A DNA stretch of 64,000 nt from CAZHVS01 sp964536015 (GTDB taxonomy: Bacteria; Bacteroidota; Ignavibacteria; Ignavibacteriales; Ignavibacteriaceae): positions 124,001 through 188,000 of the forward strand of contig CAZHVS010000003.1 of NCBI GenBank assembly GCA_964536015.1, read 5' to 3'. The position numbers were made by a program, and so were the translations under genes. This document shows, one piece after another, positions 9,357-18,397 of the stretch (position 1 is the stretch's first letter; each line of letters opens with the position of its first letter). The notes under the pieces were generated by a model. The model did not search any database, was not told the DNA's origin, and saw only the letters and a program-made list of their open reading frames with translations.

Positions 9357-10841
9357 TTATTCTTTTGGTTTAGATTCTTTTATAAAAATATAGTTTCTTC
9401 TTTTTTCAAGTTCATTTTTTAATACAATATTTAATGTTGAGGGATTTACTTTTCCATTTGTTGTTTTCATAATTTGTCCAACAAAAAATCCAAGGACTTT
9501 TTCCTTTCCAGAAAGATATTCCTGAACCTGTGTTTCATTCTTATCAAGTATGTTACAAACAATTTTTTCAATTTCTTTTGAATTTGAAATTTGTACCAGA
9601 TTTTTTTCTTTTACTATTTCATCAGGACTTTTTGAATCATTTAGCATAGAAACAAAAACATCTTTTGCAATTTTATTACTGATTAAACCGCCATTTATCA
9701 TTTCAATTAATCTTGCAATGTATGCAGGTGGAATTACAAATTCAGATATATCTGTTTTTTGCTCGTTTATCGTTTTAAGTATATCTCCCATTACCCAGTT
9801 ACTTGCAGTTTTATAATCTGCAGTTATAGATACTATTCTTTCATAATAATCTGCAATACTTTTTGTTTGAGTTAAGATTCTGGCATCATACTCAGGTAAA
9901 TTATATCCTGTTACAAATCTTTCCTTTCTCTTAGCCGGTAATTCCGGTAAAGAATTTTCTATTTCCTTTATCCATTGATTATCAATGCATAATCGAACGA
10001 GATCCGGATCGGGAAAATATCTGTAATCGTGTGCTTCTTCTTTACTACGCATCGGAAAAACATTGTTAAGCTCTTCATCGTATAACAAAGTTTGCTGGAT
10101 AATTTTTCCACCATCTTCAATGATTTCTATCTGACGCAAAATTTCTGCATCAATTGCTTTTTCAACAAAGCGAAATGAATTCATATTTTTTACTTCTGTT
10201 TTTGTTCCAAGGTTTGTTTCACCTTTTAATCTTACAGAAATATTTGCATCACATCTTAAAGAACCTTCTTCCATATTACCATCACAAATATCCAGGTATT
10301 GAACAATTTTTTTTATCTCCTGCAGATAAAGTGAAGCCTCATTCCCACTGCGTAAATCCGGTTCGCTAACGATTTCAATTAATGGAGTGCCACAGCGATT
10401 TACATCTATTCTTGTAAAACCTCCTCTATCATGAATGGATTTTCCTGCATCCTCTTCAAGATGTATTCTGGTAATCCTTATCTGTATTTTTTTATTATTG
10501 AATTCAATATGAATTTTCCCTTTCTCACAAATTGGTTTTTCATATTGCGAAATCTGGTAACCTTTTGGCAGATCAGGATAAAAATAATTTTTTCTTGCAA
10601 AAACTGAGTATCTACTAATTGAGCAATTAGTTGCAAGTCCCATCATAATTGCATAATCCACCACTTTTTTATTTAAAACCGGTAAAACTCCCGGATAACC
10701 GAGGCATACAGGACAAACATTTGAATTAGCATTATTTCCAAATTGAGTAGAACATCCACAAAATATTTTTGTATTTGTTTTTAATTGTGCGTGAACTTCA
10801 AGCCCAACTACTGCTTCATATTTATCAAGAATGTTTTTCAT
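9357..10841 (-). CDS. gatB: Asp/Glu-tRNA(Asn/Gln) amidotransferase subunit B
   Basis: A 494-residue GatB. It binds misacylated Glu-tRNA(Gln) or Asp-tRNA(Asn) and phosphorylates the acyl group so GatA-derived ammonia can amidate it. The N-terminal signature GLEVHAQL (about 13-20), the zinc-site cysteines around CGC and NVCPVCLGYPGVLPVLN, and the C-terminal YqeY-like tRNA-binding helical domain (about 350-490) are all present. gatA and gatC are not in the window. The start overlaps the amylase stop by 1 nt (TAATG), which suggests translational coupling. Confidence 0.97.
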   Translation of the reverse strand: MKNILDKYEAVVGLEVHAQLKTNTKIFCGCSTQFGNNANSNVCPVCLGYPGVLPVLNKKVVDYAIMMGLATNCSISRYSVFARKNYFYPDLPKGYQISQYEKPICEKGKIHIEFNNKKIQIRITRIHLEEDAGKSIHDRGGFTRIDVNRCGTPLIEIVSEPDLRSGNEASLYLQEIKKIVQYLDICDGNMEEGSLRCDANISVRLKGETNLGTKTEVKNMNSFRFVEKAIDAEILRQIEIIEDGGKIIQQTLLYDEELNNVFPMRSKEEAHDYRYFPDPDLVRLCIDNQWIKEIENSLPELPAKRKERFVTGYNLPEYDARILTQTKSIADYYERIVSITADYKTASNWVMGDILKTINEQKTDISEFVIPPAYIARLIEMINGGLISNKIAKDVFVSMLNDSKSPDEIVKEKNLVQISNSKEIEKIVCNILDKNETQVQEYLSGKEKVLGFFVGQIMKTTNGKVNPSTLNIVLKNELEKRRNYIFIKESKPKE

Positions 10842-12193
10842 TACTTTTTGTTACTAATCCAGACCTGAAATTCTCCTGGTTGTAATTCTGTTTCTAATTT
10901 TTCATCAATTTGAATCTGATAAGAATTAAATAAGAATGAAGCATAATTTCCCTTTAATATTTCTCCTGTTAATGTTACAGATTGAAATTCCGGTGAAAGG
11001 TTTGTAATAACTAATACTTTATTATCACCTTTTATTCTTACAAACGAAAAAATTTTATCGGGACTTGAATTATTAACACTAATAAACTCCCCACCCTTTT
11101 TTCCATTCCACAATGCAGGATTATTCTTTTTCAATTCAATTAATTTTTTGTAAAAATCACTAATTTTAAATTCATCCTTCCAATCAATTGAGTCTTTATC
11201 AAAAAAACTTAAACGTCGGTTTAATCCGACTTCCTGCCCAGAATAAATAAGTTGCATACCGGGAATTGTTGCTGTTAAGACAACCATACTGGAAATTGTT
11301 GCACCAAGTCTTTCATATTCAGTACCATTCCAGCTATTTTCATCGTGATTGGTTACAAATCTCATTCGATAAGCATCTTCTGGATAAATTTGTCTCTCTT
11401 TTTCAATTTGTTTTACAAGTGTAGACGCATCTTGATTTCCAGCAGCAATGTCATTCATAATATGATAAACATCCCATGAATAAGTCATATCAAAAGCTAT
11501 ATTATGAAGTTTTGGATCTTCCCATTCGGCAAGTAAAAAAACATTATGACTTCTTAATTTGGGGGCAACAAAATTCCAGAATTCATAAGGTACCATTCCT
11601 GCAACATCTACTCTGAACCCATCAATATGAAATTCTTTTATCCAGTATTCCATTGCATTGTACATATATTCCCATAAAAGGTGATTGCTATAATCAAGGT
11701 CTATTACATCTGACCAATCGGGAACTGGCGGAATAAAATTTCCAAGACTATCTTTAGAATAAAATTCAGGATGAGTTTTAACCCATTTATTATCCCAGGA
11801 TGTATGGTTTGGAACCCAATCAATAATTACATACATCCCTGACTGATGAATTTCATACACAAGTTTTTTAAACTCTTCCTTAGTACCAAATTCTGGATTT
11901 ATATCTTCATAATCTTTAATTGAATAATAACTTCCCAGCGTTCCTTTTCTGTTCAATTCTCCAATTGGTTGAAGCGGCATAAACCATAAAATACCCACAC
12001 CAAGTTCTTTTAATCTTGGAATATGTTTTCTAAATTCTTTAAAGGTTCCTTTAGAAGTAAATTGACGAAGATTTACTTCGTAAATAACTTTATCATAACT
12101 CCATTCGGGATGTACAATTCTATCTGAAACCTGTCCCGATAAATTAAAGATAAACAGAATAGTAATAATGAAAATTAATTTTAAAGTTTTCAT
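10841..12193 (-). CDS. Exported alpha-amylase family (GH13) glycosidase
   Basis: A 450-residue secreted GH13 enzyme with a signal peptide (about 1-21). The four GH13 regions are intact: DWVPNH (D125, N129, H130), GFRVDVAG (R194, nucleophile D196), LLAEWEDP (acid/base E223) and TNHDEN (H283, transition-state D284). A C-terminal beta domain (about 370-450) follows. It should cleave alpha-1,4-glucans such as starch or maltodextrin in the periplasm or outside the cell. The linkage and product are not predictable. It is the first gene of the operon with gatB and lepB, an unusual mix of function that probably reflects compact packing. Confidence 0.95.
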   Translation of the reverse strand: MKTLKLIFIITILFIFNLSGQVSDRIVHPEWSYDKVIYEVNLRQFTSKGTFKEFRKHIPRLKELGVGILWFMPLQPIGELNRKGTLGSYYSIKDYEDINPEFGTKEEFKKLVYEIHQSGMYVIIDWVPNHTSWDNKWVKTHPEFYSKDSLGNFIPPVPDWSDVIDLDYSNHLLWEYMYNAMEYWIKEFHIDGFRVDVAGMVPYEFWNFVAPKLRSHNVFLLAEWEDPKLHNIAFDMTYSWDVYHIMNDIAAGNQDASTLVKQIEKERQIYPEDAYRMRFVTNHDENSWNGTEYERLGATISSMVVLTATIPGMQLIYSGQEVGLNRRLSFFDKDSIDWKDEFKISDFYKKLIELKKNNPALWNGKKGGEFISVNNSSPDKIFSFVRIKGDNKVLVITNLSPEFQSVTLTGEILKGNYASFLFNSYQIQIDEKLETELQPGEFQVWISNKK

Positions 12194-12225
12194 TGAATAC
12201 CTCTCATAATAATCTCTCTAAAGGA

Positions 12226-12255
12226 AAGGAAAAGGCTGAGAAAAGATTCTCAGCC
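12226..12255 (-). terminator. Rho-independent terminator after the FKBP gene
   Basis: A perfect 7-bp stem GGCTGAG/CTCAGCC (12234-12240 with 12249-12255) followed on the minus strand by TTTTCC. It is 9 nt beyond the FKBP stop. Confidence 0.8.
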
Positions 12256-12264
12256 ATTTCACAA

Positions 12265-12957
12265 TTATTTTTCAATTCCAAGTAATTCAACTTCAAAAAT
12301 CAATGTTGCTCCTGGAGGAATTGCTTGTCCGGCACCTTGATCACCGTAAGCTAAATCTGAAGGAATAAATATTTTCCATTTATCTCCTACTTTCATTAAT
12401 TGCAGTGCTTCTGTCCAACCTTTTATAACACCATTAAGAGGAAATACTGCAGGTTCGCCGCGAGTATAAGAATTATCGAACTCAGTTCCGTTTAATAATT
12501 TACCAACATAATGACATTTAACTTTATCAGTCACTTTTGGAGATTCACCATTACCAGATTTAATAACCTGATACTGCAATCCACTTGGTAGTGTAACGAC
12601 TCCCTGAACTTTTTTATTTTCTTCAAGAAATTTTTGTCCTTCTTTTTTATTTTTTTCTGATTGTTCTTGCATAACTTTCATCTGTTTTTCCATCATTTCC
12701 TGTTGGAATTTAGCCATTACGGTTTGAACTTCTGAATCTGCTAATAATACCTGTCTTCCCTCAAGAATATCTTTTATTCCCTGGGCTAAGAATTGAACAT
12801 CAACTTCCACATTGTTTTGTTTTAGGTTTTTTCCGATATCCATTCCGATGCTGTAGCTGACTTTGTCTTTTTGTGTTTTCATATCACCTTTCGATTTATC
12901 TGATTGACAAGATGCAAATGCAACGCTTATGATTGCAATTATTATGGTTAATCTCAC
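12265..12957 (-). CDS. FKBP-type peptidyl-prolyl cis-trans isomerase lipoprotein
   Basis: A 230-residue FkpA/Mip-like isomerase that speeds proline isomerisation during folding of envelope proteins. The hydrophobic N-terminus ends in FASC (C17), a plausible though imperfect lipobox. An FKBP-type N-terminal dimerisation domain (about 25-110, helical and Lys/Gln-rich) precedes the FKBP domain (about 118-228). The latter has VKCHYVGKLLNGTEFDNSY, the GEPAVFPLNGVIKGWTEALQLM core and a C-terminal LIFEVELL strand. It is a monocistronic unit with its own terminator. Confidence 0.94.
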   Translation of the reverse strand: MRLTIIIAIISVAFASCQSDKSKGDMKTQKDKVSYSIGMDIGKNLKQNNVEVDVQFLAQGIKDILEGRQVLLADSEVQTVMAKFQQEMMEKQMKVMQEQSEKNKKEGQKFLEENKKVQGVVTLPSGLQYQVIKSGNGESPKVTDKVKCHYVGKLLNGTEFDNSYTRGEPAVFPLNGVIKGWTEALQLMKVGDKWKIFIPSDLAYGDQGAGQAIPPGATLIFEVELLGIEK

Positions 12958-13099
12958 TGTTACTCCAAATTAATTATTAAAAAATGATGAGTAATATAAA
13001 AAATTTACTCGTTTAAGTTGTTAGAAAAAGAAATGGCTAATTAAATATAATCAGTACATAAAATTACTATGGAAAAAGATAATTATTTGATATTTAGAT

Positions 13100-14833
13100 T
13101 TATTTTTCAAAATCGAGAATCAAGTTAGTCACTTCCCATCGTGGTGGTAAATTTAGATCTTCATTATAATATTTAATTCTTTCTGAGGGTACAAATGGAA
13201 AAGGAAAACCTGGTGAAAAATTCCCGTTTCCATCTTCATCCAGATAGCAAATTAATTTATATCCACCGGGTTCTATTCTTTTAAATTCAAATAAACCATT
13301 TTCCTTAGGTGATTGTATGTAGCTAACCCCTGGCTTTGAGATGCTTCTTAATTCTAATATTGGATTTTTTTTGAAATCAATGTTGACTATTTGTCCACTA
13401 AGCCCTGTAAAATCAAGCCCGGATGTTGTATTGAAATTATAAACAAAAACACTATCACTTTTATTACCTGCCGCATCTTTAGCTAATGAAAGATTTATTT
13501 TCATTATATAAAAAGAAGAAGGTTTAAGTTTATCGACAGCCTTGATTTGAAAATAAGAATCATCTACTTTTCTAAAAGAAGTTTTAATCTGATTTCCTAA
13601 GGTGTCCCCAGCAAAAATATTTTCATATAAGTTTTGAATATCAAAACCATCATCGAAATAAAAATTAAAGATTGGATTAAGAAAATCCACATCCCGATGA
13701 CGATTTGGTGGATCTATCCTAAATATTCCTGGTGCAGTTGAATCTGGTCGCTCCCCTGCAGTAACCGAAACAAAATCATAATGAGTAAAATTCTTATTAC
13801 GGTCAGTAATATTTTCTGCTGAAAGATAGTAATCATGCTTAACATTTATACTATCATTAAAAGAAATAAATAATTCCTTTTCTTTTGCTTTACCCTTAAA
13901 TATATAGGACAATGGGATTTTTCTGTTGTTGGTAGAATCGTATAAAATAAAATTCTCGACTTTGTAAGACGATGTATCTAATTCTTCACTGAATGTTACA
14001 AGCAAATGATTTATATCAGTCATTACAGCAGAAAACAATCTAGGAGAAGTTGTATCAATCTTTGCTAATTCAAAATTTATATTTCTCGTAATTGTATCTT
14101 CCGGTGTTAATATAACATCAGTATATGGAATACCGATTAAGTCCTGTTCCGATTGAAACAATAAATCTCTGTATTCATCTTTTACAGCAAAAACCCTGTA
14201 ACTGCCAAATGCAAGTCTCGATAATTTATATTCACCTTTTGTTCCCGATTGTGAGATATAATCTGCTTTTTTATTACCGGGATTAATTGAATCCTGATTA
14301 GTATTATAAGCCAACAACATTACACCAGCAGATTTATCAGTATACACTGTCCCCTCAATTGATGCAAAATCAATTTTATCTCCTGTCGAAAATGCAAAAG
14401 TTACTGCATCACCCATTCTATTATGATTATTATAATCAACCACATCAGTACCAATGGTAATATTGTAAGTAACATTTTCTTTTAATTTTTCAGGGAAATA
14501 GACTGTTACTGTTTTATTAGTCCAATTTAATTCAAGATTTCCTTCGATTGGTGGAGAAATAAAAATTGCATCTTTAACAGTTCGTTTATCAACATATTCT
14601 GAAAATGTTAATTCAAAAAAATTTTCATTATAATTAACAGTACCGTCAGGAGGATAAATCTCAATAATTTCCGGAGGAGTTGTATCCACGGATCCGCCAC
14701 CAGGAGGAAGTTGATTTGCACAACCAGATAATAAAATAACTGTAAGTAATCCAAAGATAGTTTTAACAACTAATTTCTTGAAGTTGTTTCGTTTGATTTT
14801 TATGATTGCTTTTATTTCTTTTTGTTCAACCAT
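13100..14833 (-). CDS. Lipoprotein with bacterial Ig-like (Big_5/SbsA-like) domains
   Basis: A 577-residue envelope lipoprotein. The lipobox LLSGC gives a lipidated Cys38, followed by a Pro/Gly linker (LPPGGGSVD) and TTPPEIIEIYPPDGTVN, the typical opening of a Big_5 domain. Ig-like strands occupy about 50-150. A carboxypeptidase-regulatory-like middle part (about 155-245) and a second Ig-like set (about 255-470) follow. The C-terminal part (about 480-560) again looks like a regulatory/prealbumin fold with DEDGNGNFSPG. This architecture is common in Bacteroidota, but its function is not established. The start overlaps the mltG 3' end by 22 nt. The next in-frame residue that could start is too far in. 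Confidence 0.85.
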   Translation of the reverse strand: MVEQKEIKAIIKIKRNNFKKLVVKTIFGLLTVILLSGCANQLPPGGGSVDTTPPEIIEIYPPDGTVNYNENFFELTFSEYVDKRTVKDAIFISPPIEGNLELNWTNKTVTVYFPEKLKENVTYNITIGTDVVDYNNHNRMGDAVTFAFSTGDKIDFASIEGTVYTDKSAGVMLLAYNTNQDSINPGNKKADYISQSGTKGEYKLSRLAFGSYRVFAVKDEYRDLLFQSEQDLIGIPYTDVILTPEDTITRNINFELAKIDTTSPRLFSAVMTDINHLLVTFSEELDTSSYKVENFILYDSTNNRKIPLSYIFKGKAKEKELFISFNDSINVKHDYYLSAENITDRNKNFTHYDFVSVTAGERPDSTAPGIFRIDPPNRHRDVDFLNPIFNFYFDDGFDIQNLYENIFAGDTLGNQIKTSFRKVDDSYFQIKAVDKLKPSSFYIMKINLSLAKDAAGNKSDSVFVYNFNTTSGLDFTGLSGQIVNIDFKKNPILELRSISKPGVSYIQSPKENGLFEFKRIEPGGYKLICYLDEDGNGNFSPGFPFPFVPSERIKYYNEDLNLPPRWEVTNLILDFEK

Positions 14834-15858
14834 CTATAATATTCTCTTGCTAATTTTTGATGTTGAGAGAAATTTTCTGAAAATTTATGATAACCAGTGC
14901 CATCAGCTACAAAAAAAATATATTTATGTTTTTCAGGAGTCAAAACAGCAAGAATTGCATTCTTCCCCGGGTTATTAATTGGCCCAGGCGGTAATCCAGC
15001 ATACAAATAAGTATTATAAGGAGAATTCTTTCGCAAATCACTGTGATCAAGACGTTTCCAGCCTTCCGAATGAATAAATTGAATTGTCGGATCAGCTTGT
15101 AATTTCATCCCTAATTTTAATCTATTAAGATAAACACCGGCAATGCGCGGCATCTCTTCAGGTTTATTTGTTTCTCCTTCAACTATTGATGCAAGGGTTA
15201 AAATCTGATGAAAAGTAAAATTAGTTTTTCTGATTTTTTCTTTTACTTTTTGGTCATAGAATGAATGCATCTTTTTGAGCATCTCTTTGATAACTTCAAA
15301 TGGAGTGCTGTTTTCATACAAGAAATAATTATCTGGAAGTAAGTATCCGAGAAATGATTCAGCATTTACCCCAAGTGAATCAGCAACTTTTTTATCTTTA
15401 GCAATAAATATAAATAACGAATCATCAACAATACCTTCTTGTTTCAATCGTATAGCAATTCCCTTTATTGAAATTCCATCATAAAGTTTTACTTCTTTGA
15501 GTTTGTCACCTGCTCCTGAAACCAGCAATTCAACAATCTCAATATAACTAAGACCATTTTGAATCTTGTACCTTGCAGGTTTAATTCGTGTATTTGCTCC
15601 TAGAATCCATCCAACAACCTTAAAATTAAATCGAGAAGGTATTACCCCCGTCTGGTAAAGCTTTTCTGTAACCTGCGAAAAATTTTCTCCCGGTTTAACC
15701 AGTAGTACTTTTGGAGATTTACCTTGATAATAATTTGCTGTAAAAAAAGTTAAATAAAAAATAATTATCAGCAGAAGAAAAAATGAAATGACAATTATTA
15801 GTTCTTTTTTTGTCAATAGCTGTTTAAAATTTATTTTTTGTAAAGAATTGAATGACAT
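14812..15858 (-). CDS. mltG: Endolytic murein transglycosylase MltG
   Basis: A 348-residue inner-membrane lytic transglycosylase that cleaves nascent glycan strands and so sets their length. One transmembrane helix (about 20-40) is followed by a LysM-like subdomain (about 50-115) and the YceG catalytic domain. The catalytic glutamate is E227 in TLASIVEGE, followed by YLNRLKLGMKLQADPTIQF, the family signature. It is 6 nt downstream of the chorismate mutase gene in a minus-strand operon. Confidence 0.96.
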   Translation of the reverse strand: MSFNSLQKINFKQLLTKKELIIVISFFLLLIIIFYLTFFTANYYQGKSPKVLLVKPGENFSQVTEKLYQTGVIPSRFNFKVVGWILGANTRIKPARYKIQNGLSYIEIVELLVSGAGDKLKEVKLYDGISIKGIAIRLKQEGIVDDSLFIFIAKDKKVADSLGVNAESFLGYLLPDNYFLYENSTPFEVIKEMLKKMHSFYDQKVKEKIRKTNFTFHQILTLASIVEGETNKPEEMPRIAGVYLNRLKLGMKLQADPTIQFIHSEGWKRLDHSDLRKNSPYNTYLYAGLPPGPINNPGKNAILAVLTPEKHKYIFFVADGTGYHKFSENFSQHQKLAREYYRWLNKKK

Positions 15859-15864
15859 TAGATC

Positions 15865-16206
15865 TTATTTTTTATATATCAGTTTATTATTTCTGAGGGC
15901 GGCACGTGATTCATCAAGAATTCTTTCGAATATTGCTGTAAGAATTTTTTTTTCGAGTGGATTTGTTGCAGTTGCTTGTATATTTGAAATAATTTCTTCT
16001 TCTCTTTCAGGAGCATAAGTATTTTGCCCAATATTTCGTTTTATCTTACCAAGTTGAAGTGTAAGAAAAGTTCTTTCTTTTATTAATTTGGAAAGATTTA
16101 CATCAATCTCATCTACTTCAATGCGTAATTTATCAATTAACGCTGCCTTTTCTCTGAAAGATAATAAATCAATATCCTGTAATATTTTCCTGATTTCTTT
16201 TTTCAT
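15865..16206 (-). CDS. Chorismate mutase type II (AroQ-like)
   Basis: A 113-residue all-helical AroQ-type mutase converting chorismate to prephenate for Phe and Tyr synthesis. The core LRIEVDEIDVNLSKLIKERTFLTLQLGKIKR (about 28-57) has the Arg, Asp and Lys positions of the active site, and a second helix pair ends with ERILDESRAAL. About 25 extra residues precede the usual start. It is free-standing, not fused to prephenate dehydratase or DAHP synthase. It sits in an operon with tsaD and mltG, not with other aromatic genes. Confidence 0.88.
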   Translation of the reverse strand: MKKEIRKILQDIDLLSFREKAALIDKLRIEVDEIDVNLSKLIKERTFLTLQLGKIKRNIGQNTYAPEREEEIISNIQATATNPLEKKILTAIFERILDESRAALRNNKLIYKK

Positions 16207-16243
16207 ATAACAAAGATACTAATTTTAGATGATTTGAATGAAA

Positions 16244-17257
16244 TCAAAACAAATACTTTGAAAAAAATGCGGGAAATGGTTCGTAATCCAGGGTAAACTT
16301 TTCATCTGACTCATAAAGCATTTTAGCTCGCATAGCAATCATAGCAGCATTATCTCCGCAGTATTCAAAAGAAGGAATGACAAGTTGTTTTTGATATTTG
16401 TTTGCAAGAATTGTAAAAGCTGTTCGTAAAGACTTATTTGCTGCTACTCCACCTGCTAATGAGAGTGAATTTATAGGAAATTCCTTAATAGCTAATTCTG
16501 TGTTCTTAATTAATGCTTGTATAACGGCTTTTTGAAAGGATGCAGCAATATCATTTAATTCATCCCCGATTGGCAATTTTTCCGAATAATTTTTTTGTAA
16601 AAATCTAAGTACAGATGTTTTTAACCCGCTGAAAGAAAAATCATATTTGCCTTTAGTATCAGCGATAGGGAATTTTATTTGGTCAGGATTTCCCTTTTCT
16701 GCCGCAGCTGAAATTTTTGGACCGCCAGGGTAACCAAATCCTATCATTTTTGCTACTTTATCAAAAGCCTCTCCTGCAGCATCATCAACAGTCGAACCAA
16801 GTTTATACATCTCTGTATAACTTTTAACAATAATTAAAAGTGTATGCCCACCTGAGACGACTAAAGCAAGCATCGGAAGTTTAGGTTTCTCCTCCATCAG
16901 GAAACCCGAAAAAATATGAGCTTCGATATGATTAACAGGTACAAATACTTTATTTAAAGCGAAGGCTAATCCTTTAGCAAAAGTAAAACCTACGAGTAAT
17001 GCACCAATAAGTCCAGGTCCGGCAGTTGCTGCTATCACATCAATATCTTCCATTCTGATTCCGCTTTTTCTTAAAGCATCTTTCATCAAAGGAAGAATTA
17101 TTTGAATATGTGCTCTGCTTGATAGTTCAGGAACTACCCCACCAAAATTTACATGAAAATCCTGAGATGAAACAAGATTAGCTTTTACAATATCATCCTG
17201 CAAAAGAGCTACGGAAGTTTCATCACAGGAACTTTCAATTCCAAGAATATTTATCAT
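16244..17257 (-). CDS. tsaD: tRNA N6-adenosine threonylcarbamoyltransferase TsaD
   Basis: A 337-residue TsaD of standard length. It transfers threonylcarbamoyl from TC-AMP to A37 of ANN-decoding tRNAs, with TsaB and TsaE (not in this window). The N-terminal ILGIESSCDETSVA, the metal-binding pair H110/H114 in NHIEAH, the VVSGGHT nucleotide motif and the C-terminal GDNAAMIA metal aspartate are all present. The start codon overlaps the end of the proline dehydrogenase gene by 4 nt. Confidence 0.97.
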   Translation of the reverse strand: MINILGIESSCDETSVALLQDDIVKANLVSSQDFHVNFGGVVPELSSRAHIQIILPLMKDALRKSGIRMEDIDVIAATAGPGLIGALLVGFTFAKGLAFALNKVFVPVNHIEAHIFSGFLMEEKPKLPMLALVVSGGHTLLIIVKSYTEMYKLGSTVDDAAGEAFDKVAKMIGFGYPGGPKISAAAEKGNPDQIKFPIADTKGKYDFSFSGLKTSVLRFLQKNYSEKLPIGDELNDIAASFQKAVIQALIKNTELAIKEFPINSLSLAGGVAANKSLRTAFTILANKYQKQLVIPSFEYCGDNAAMIAMRAKMLYESDEKFTLDYEPFPAFFSKYLF

Positions 17258-18159
17258 TTAAAGGAAAATAAATTTTTTACAATATGTCCGGCAACAGAAG
17301 GATTTTCTTTCAACCTTCGAATTGAATATTTATACCAATGTTCACCAAAAGGAACATAAATTCTGATTTTATAACCATCTCTATTTATCTTATCTCTTAA
17401 GTCTTCCCTTACACCAAGCAGCATCTGGAATTCAAATTTTTCTTTAGGAATCCCCATTTCGTTAATCATCTTATAAGCTTCTTTAACAAGGTATTCATCA
17501 TGAGTGGCAATACCTACATAATTTCCATCTTCAAACAATTTTCTAAGAATTTTCAAGTAGTTGTCCCGAATTTCTTGTCTATTCTTATAGGCAATTTCTT
17601 CAGGCTCAACATAAATACCTTTGCAAAGCCGATAGGTTGTTCCCAATTTATTCAATGAGATAACATCATCATAACTTCTTTTTAAATAAGCCTGAATTAC
17701 TACTCCAACTGAAGTAAAATTTTCTTTTAATTTTTTATACAGGTTAAAAGTCTTATCAGTTGTTGGAGAATCTTCCATATCAATTCTTACAAAGTTGTTT
17801 ATTGATTCTGCTTTGCGAACAATTTCTTCAACTTGTTTGTAACAAAAATCTTCATTAAGCATCAAGCCCATCTGGGTTGGTTTAATAGATAAGTTTGCCA
17901 TAAGTTTTTGTTTGTAAATAGCATCAAGAACATCAAGACATTCATTCTTGGCTTGTTCCGCTTCAATAGTAGTGCTTATTGCTTCACCAAGCACATCAAT
18001 AGTTGTATAAATTCCCTTCGAATTCAATTCTTTTGTAAGACTTATTGCATCCTGTAAAGTATCGCCAGCAATGTAGCGGTTAGAAAATATTCTAACAATG
18101 GATTTGGGCAGTAACTGAACAAAGGCAACGATAGCTCTATTAATTAGATTCATTTTCAA
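17254..18159 (-). CDS. Proline dehydrogenase
   Basis: A 301-residue monofunctional, FAD-dependent proline dehydrogenase oxidising proline to pyrroline-5-carboxylate and feeding electrons to the quinone pool. The TIM-barrel signature strands are recognisable: RIDMED (about 140), VVIQAYLKR (about 163), the KGIYVEP segment, FEFQMLLGVR (about 242) and the C-terminal YKIRIYVPFGEHWYKYSIRRLKE, which carries the substrate-binding Arg pair. It is first in the operon with tsaD. No P5C dehydrogenase is adjacent. Confidence 0.94.
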   Translation of the reverse strand: MKMNLINRAIVAFVQLLPKSIVRIFSNRYIAGDTLQDAISLTKELNSKGIYTTIDVLGEAISTTIEAEQAKNECLDVLDAIYKQKLMANLSIKPTQMGLMLNEDFCYKQVEEIVRKAESINNFVRIDMEDSPTTDKTFNLYKKLKENFTSVGVVIQAYLKRSYDDVISLNKLGTTYRLCKGIYVEPEEIAYKNRQEIRDNYLKILRKLFEDGNYVGIATHDEYLVKEAYKMINEMGIPKEKFEFQMLLGVREDLRDKINRDGYKIRIYVPFGEHWYKYSIRRLKENPSVAGHIVKNLFSFK

Positions 18160-18347
18160 TCCGATATTTCTATAAAAATTATATCCAAAATTAGGTGATT
18201 TTAATTAAACAAAAAAGATAATGGGGTATGAAATAGATGACAATTATAAAAACTAGCAAATCCATTTCATTGTACAATCTGTGTTCAGAAAAATAAACAA
18301 AATAGAAGAAAGGTTGTGATTTAAGATATTATTCCATTATTTAGTTG

Positions 18348-18363
18348 TGGTACAAGGTTTGCA
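18348..18363 (+). promoter_or_regulatory. Candidate sigma-54 (-24/-12) promoter
   Basis: TGGTACAAGGTTTGCA matches the sigma-54 consensus TGGCACRNNNNTTGCW at all but one fixed position and has the exact 12-nt spacing from GG to GC. The predicted start of transcription near 18374 leaves a short leader with a GAAGGAG ribosome site before the ATG at 18398. Two NtrC-type activators are encoded in the window. Which one would act here is unknown. Confidence 0.6.
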
Positions 18364-18397
18364 CTCTTTAAGTCAAAATTGATGAAGGAGATAAAAA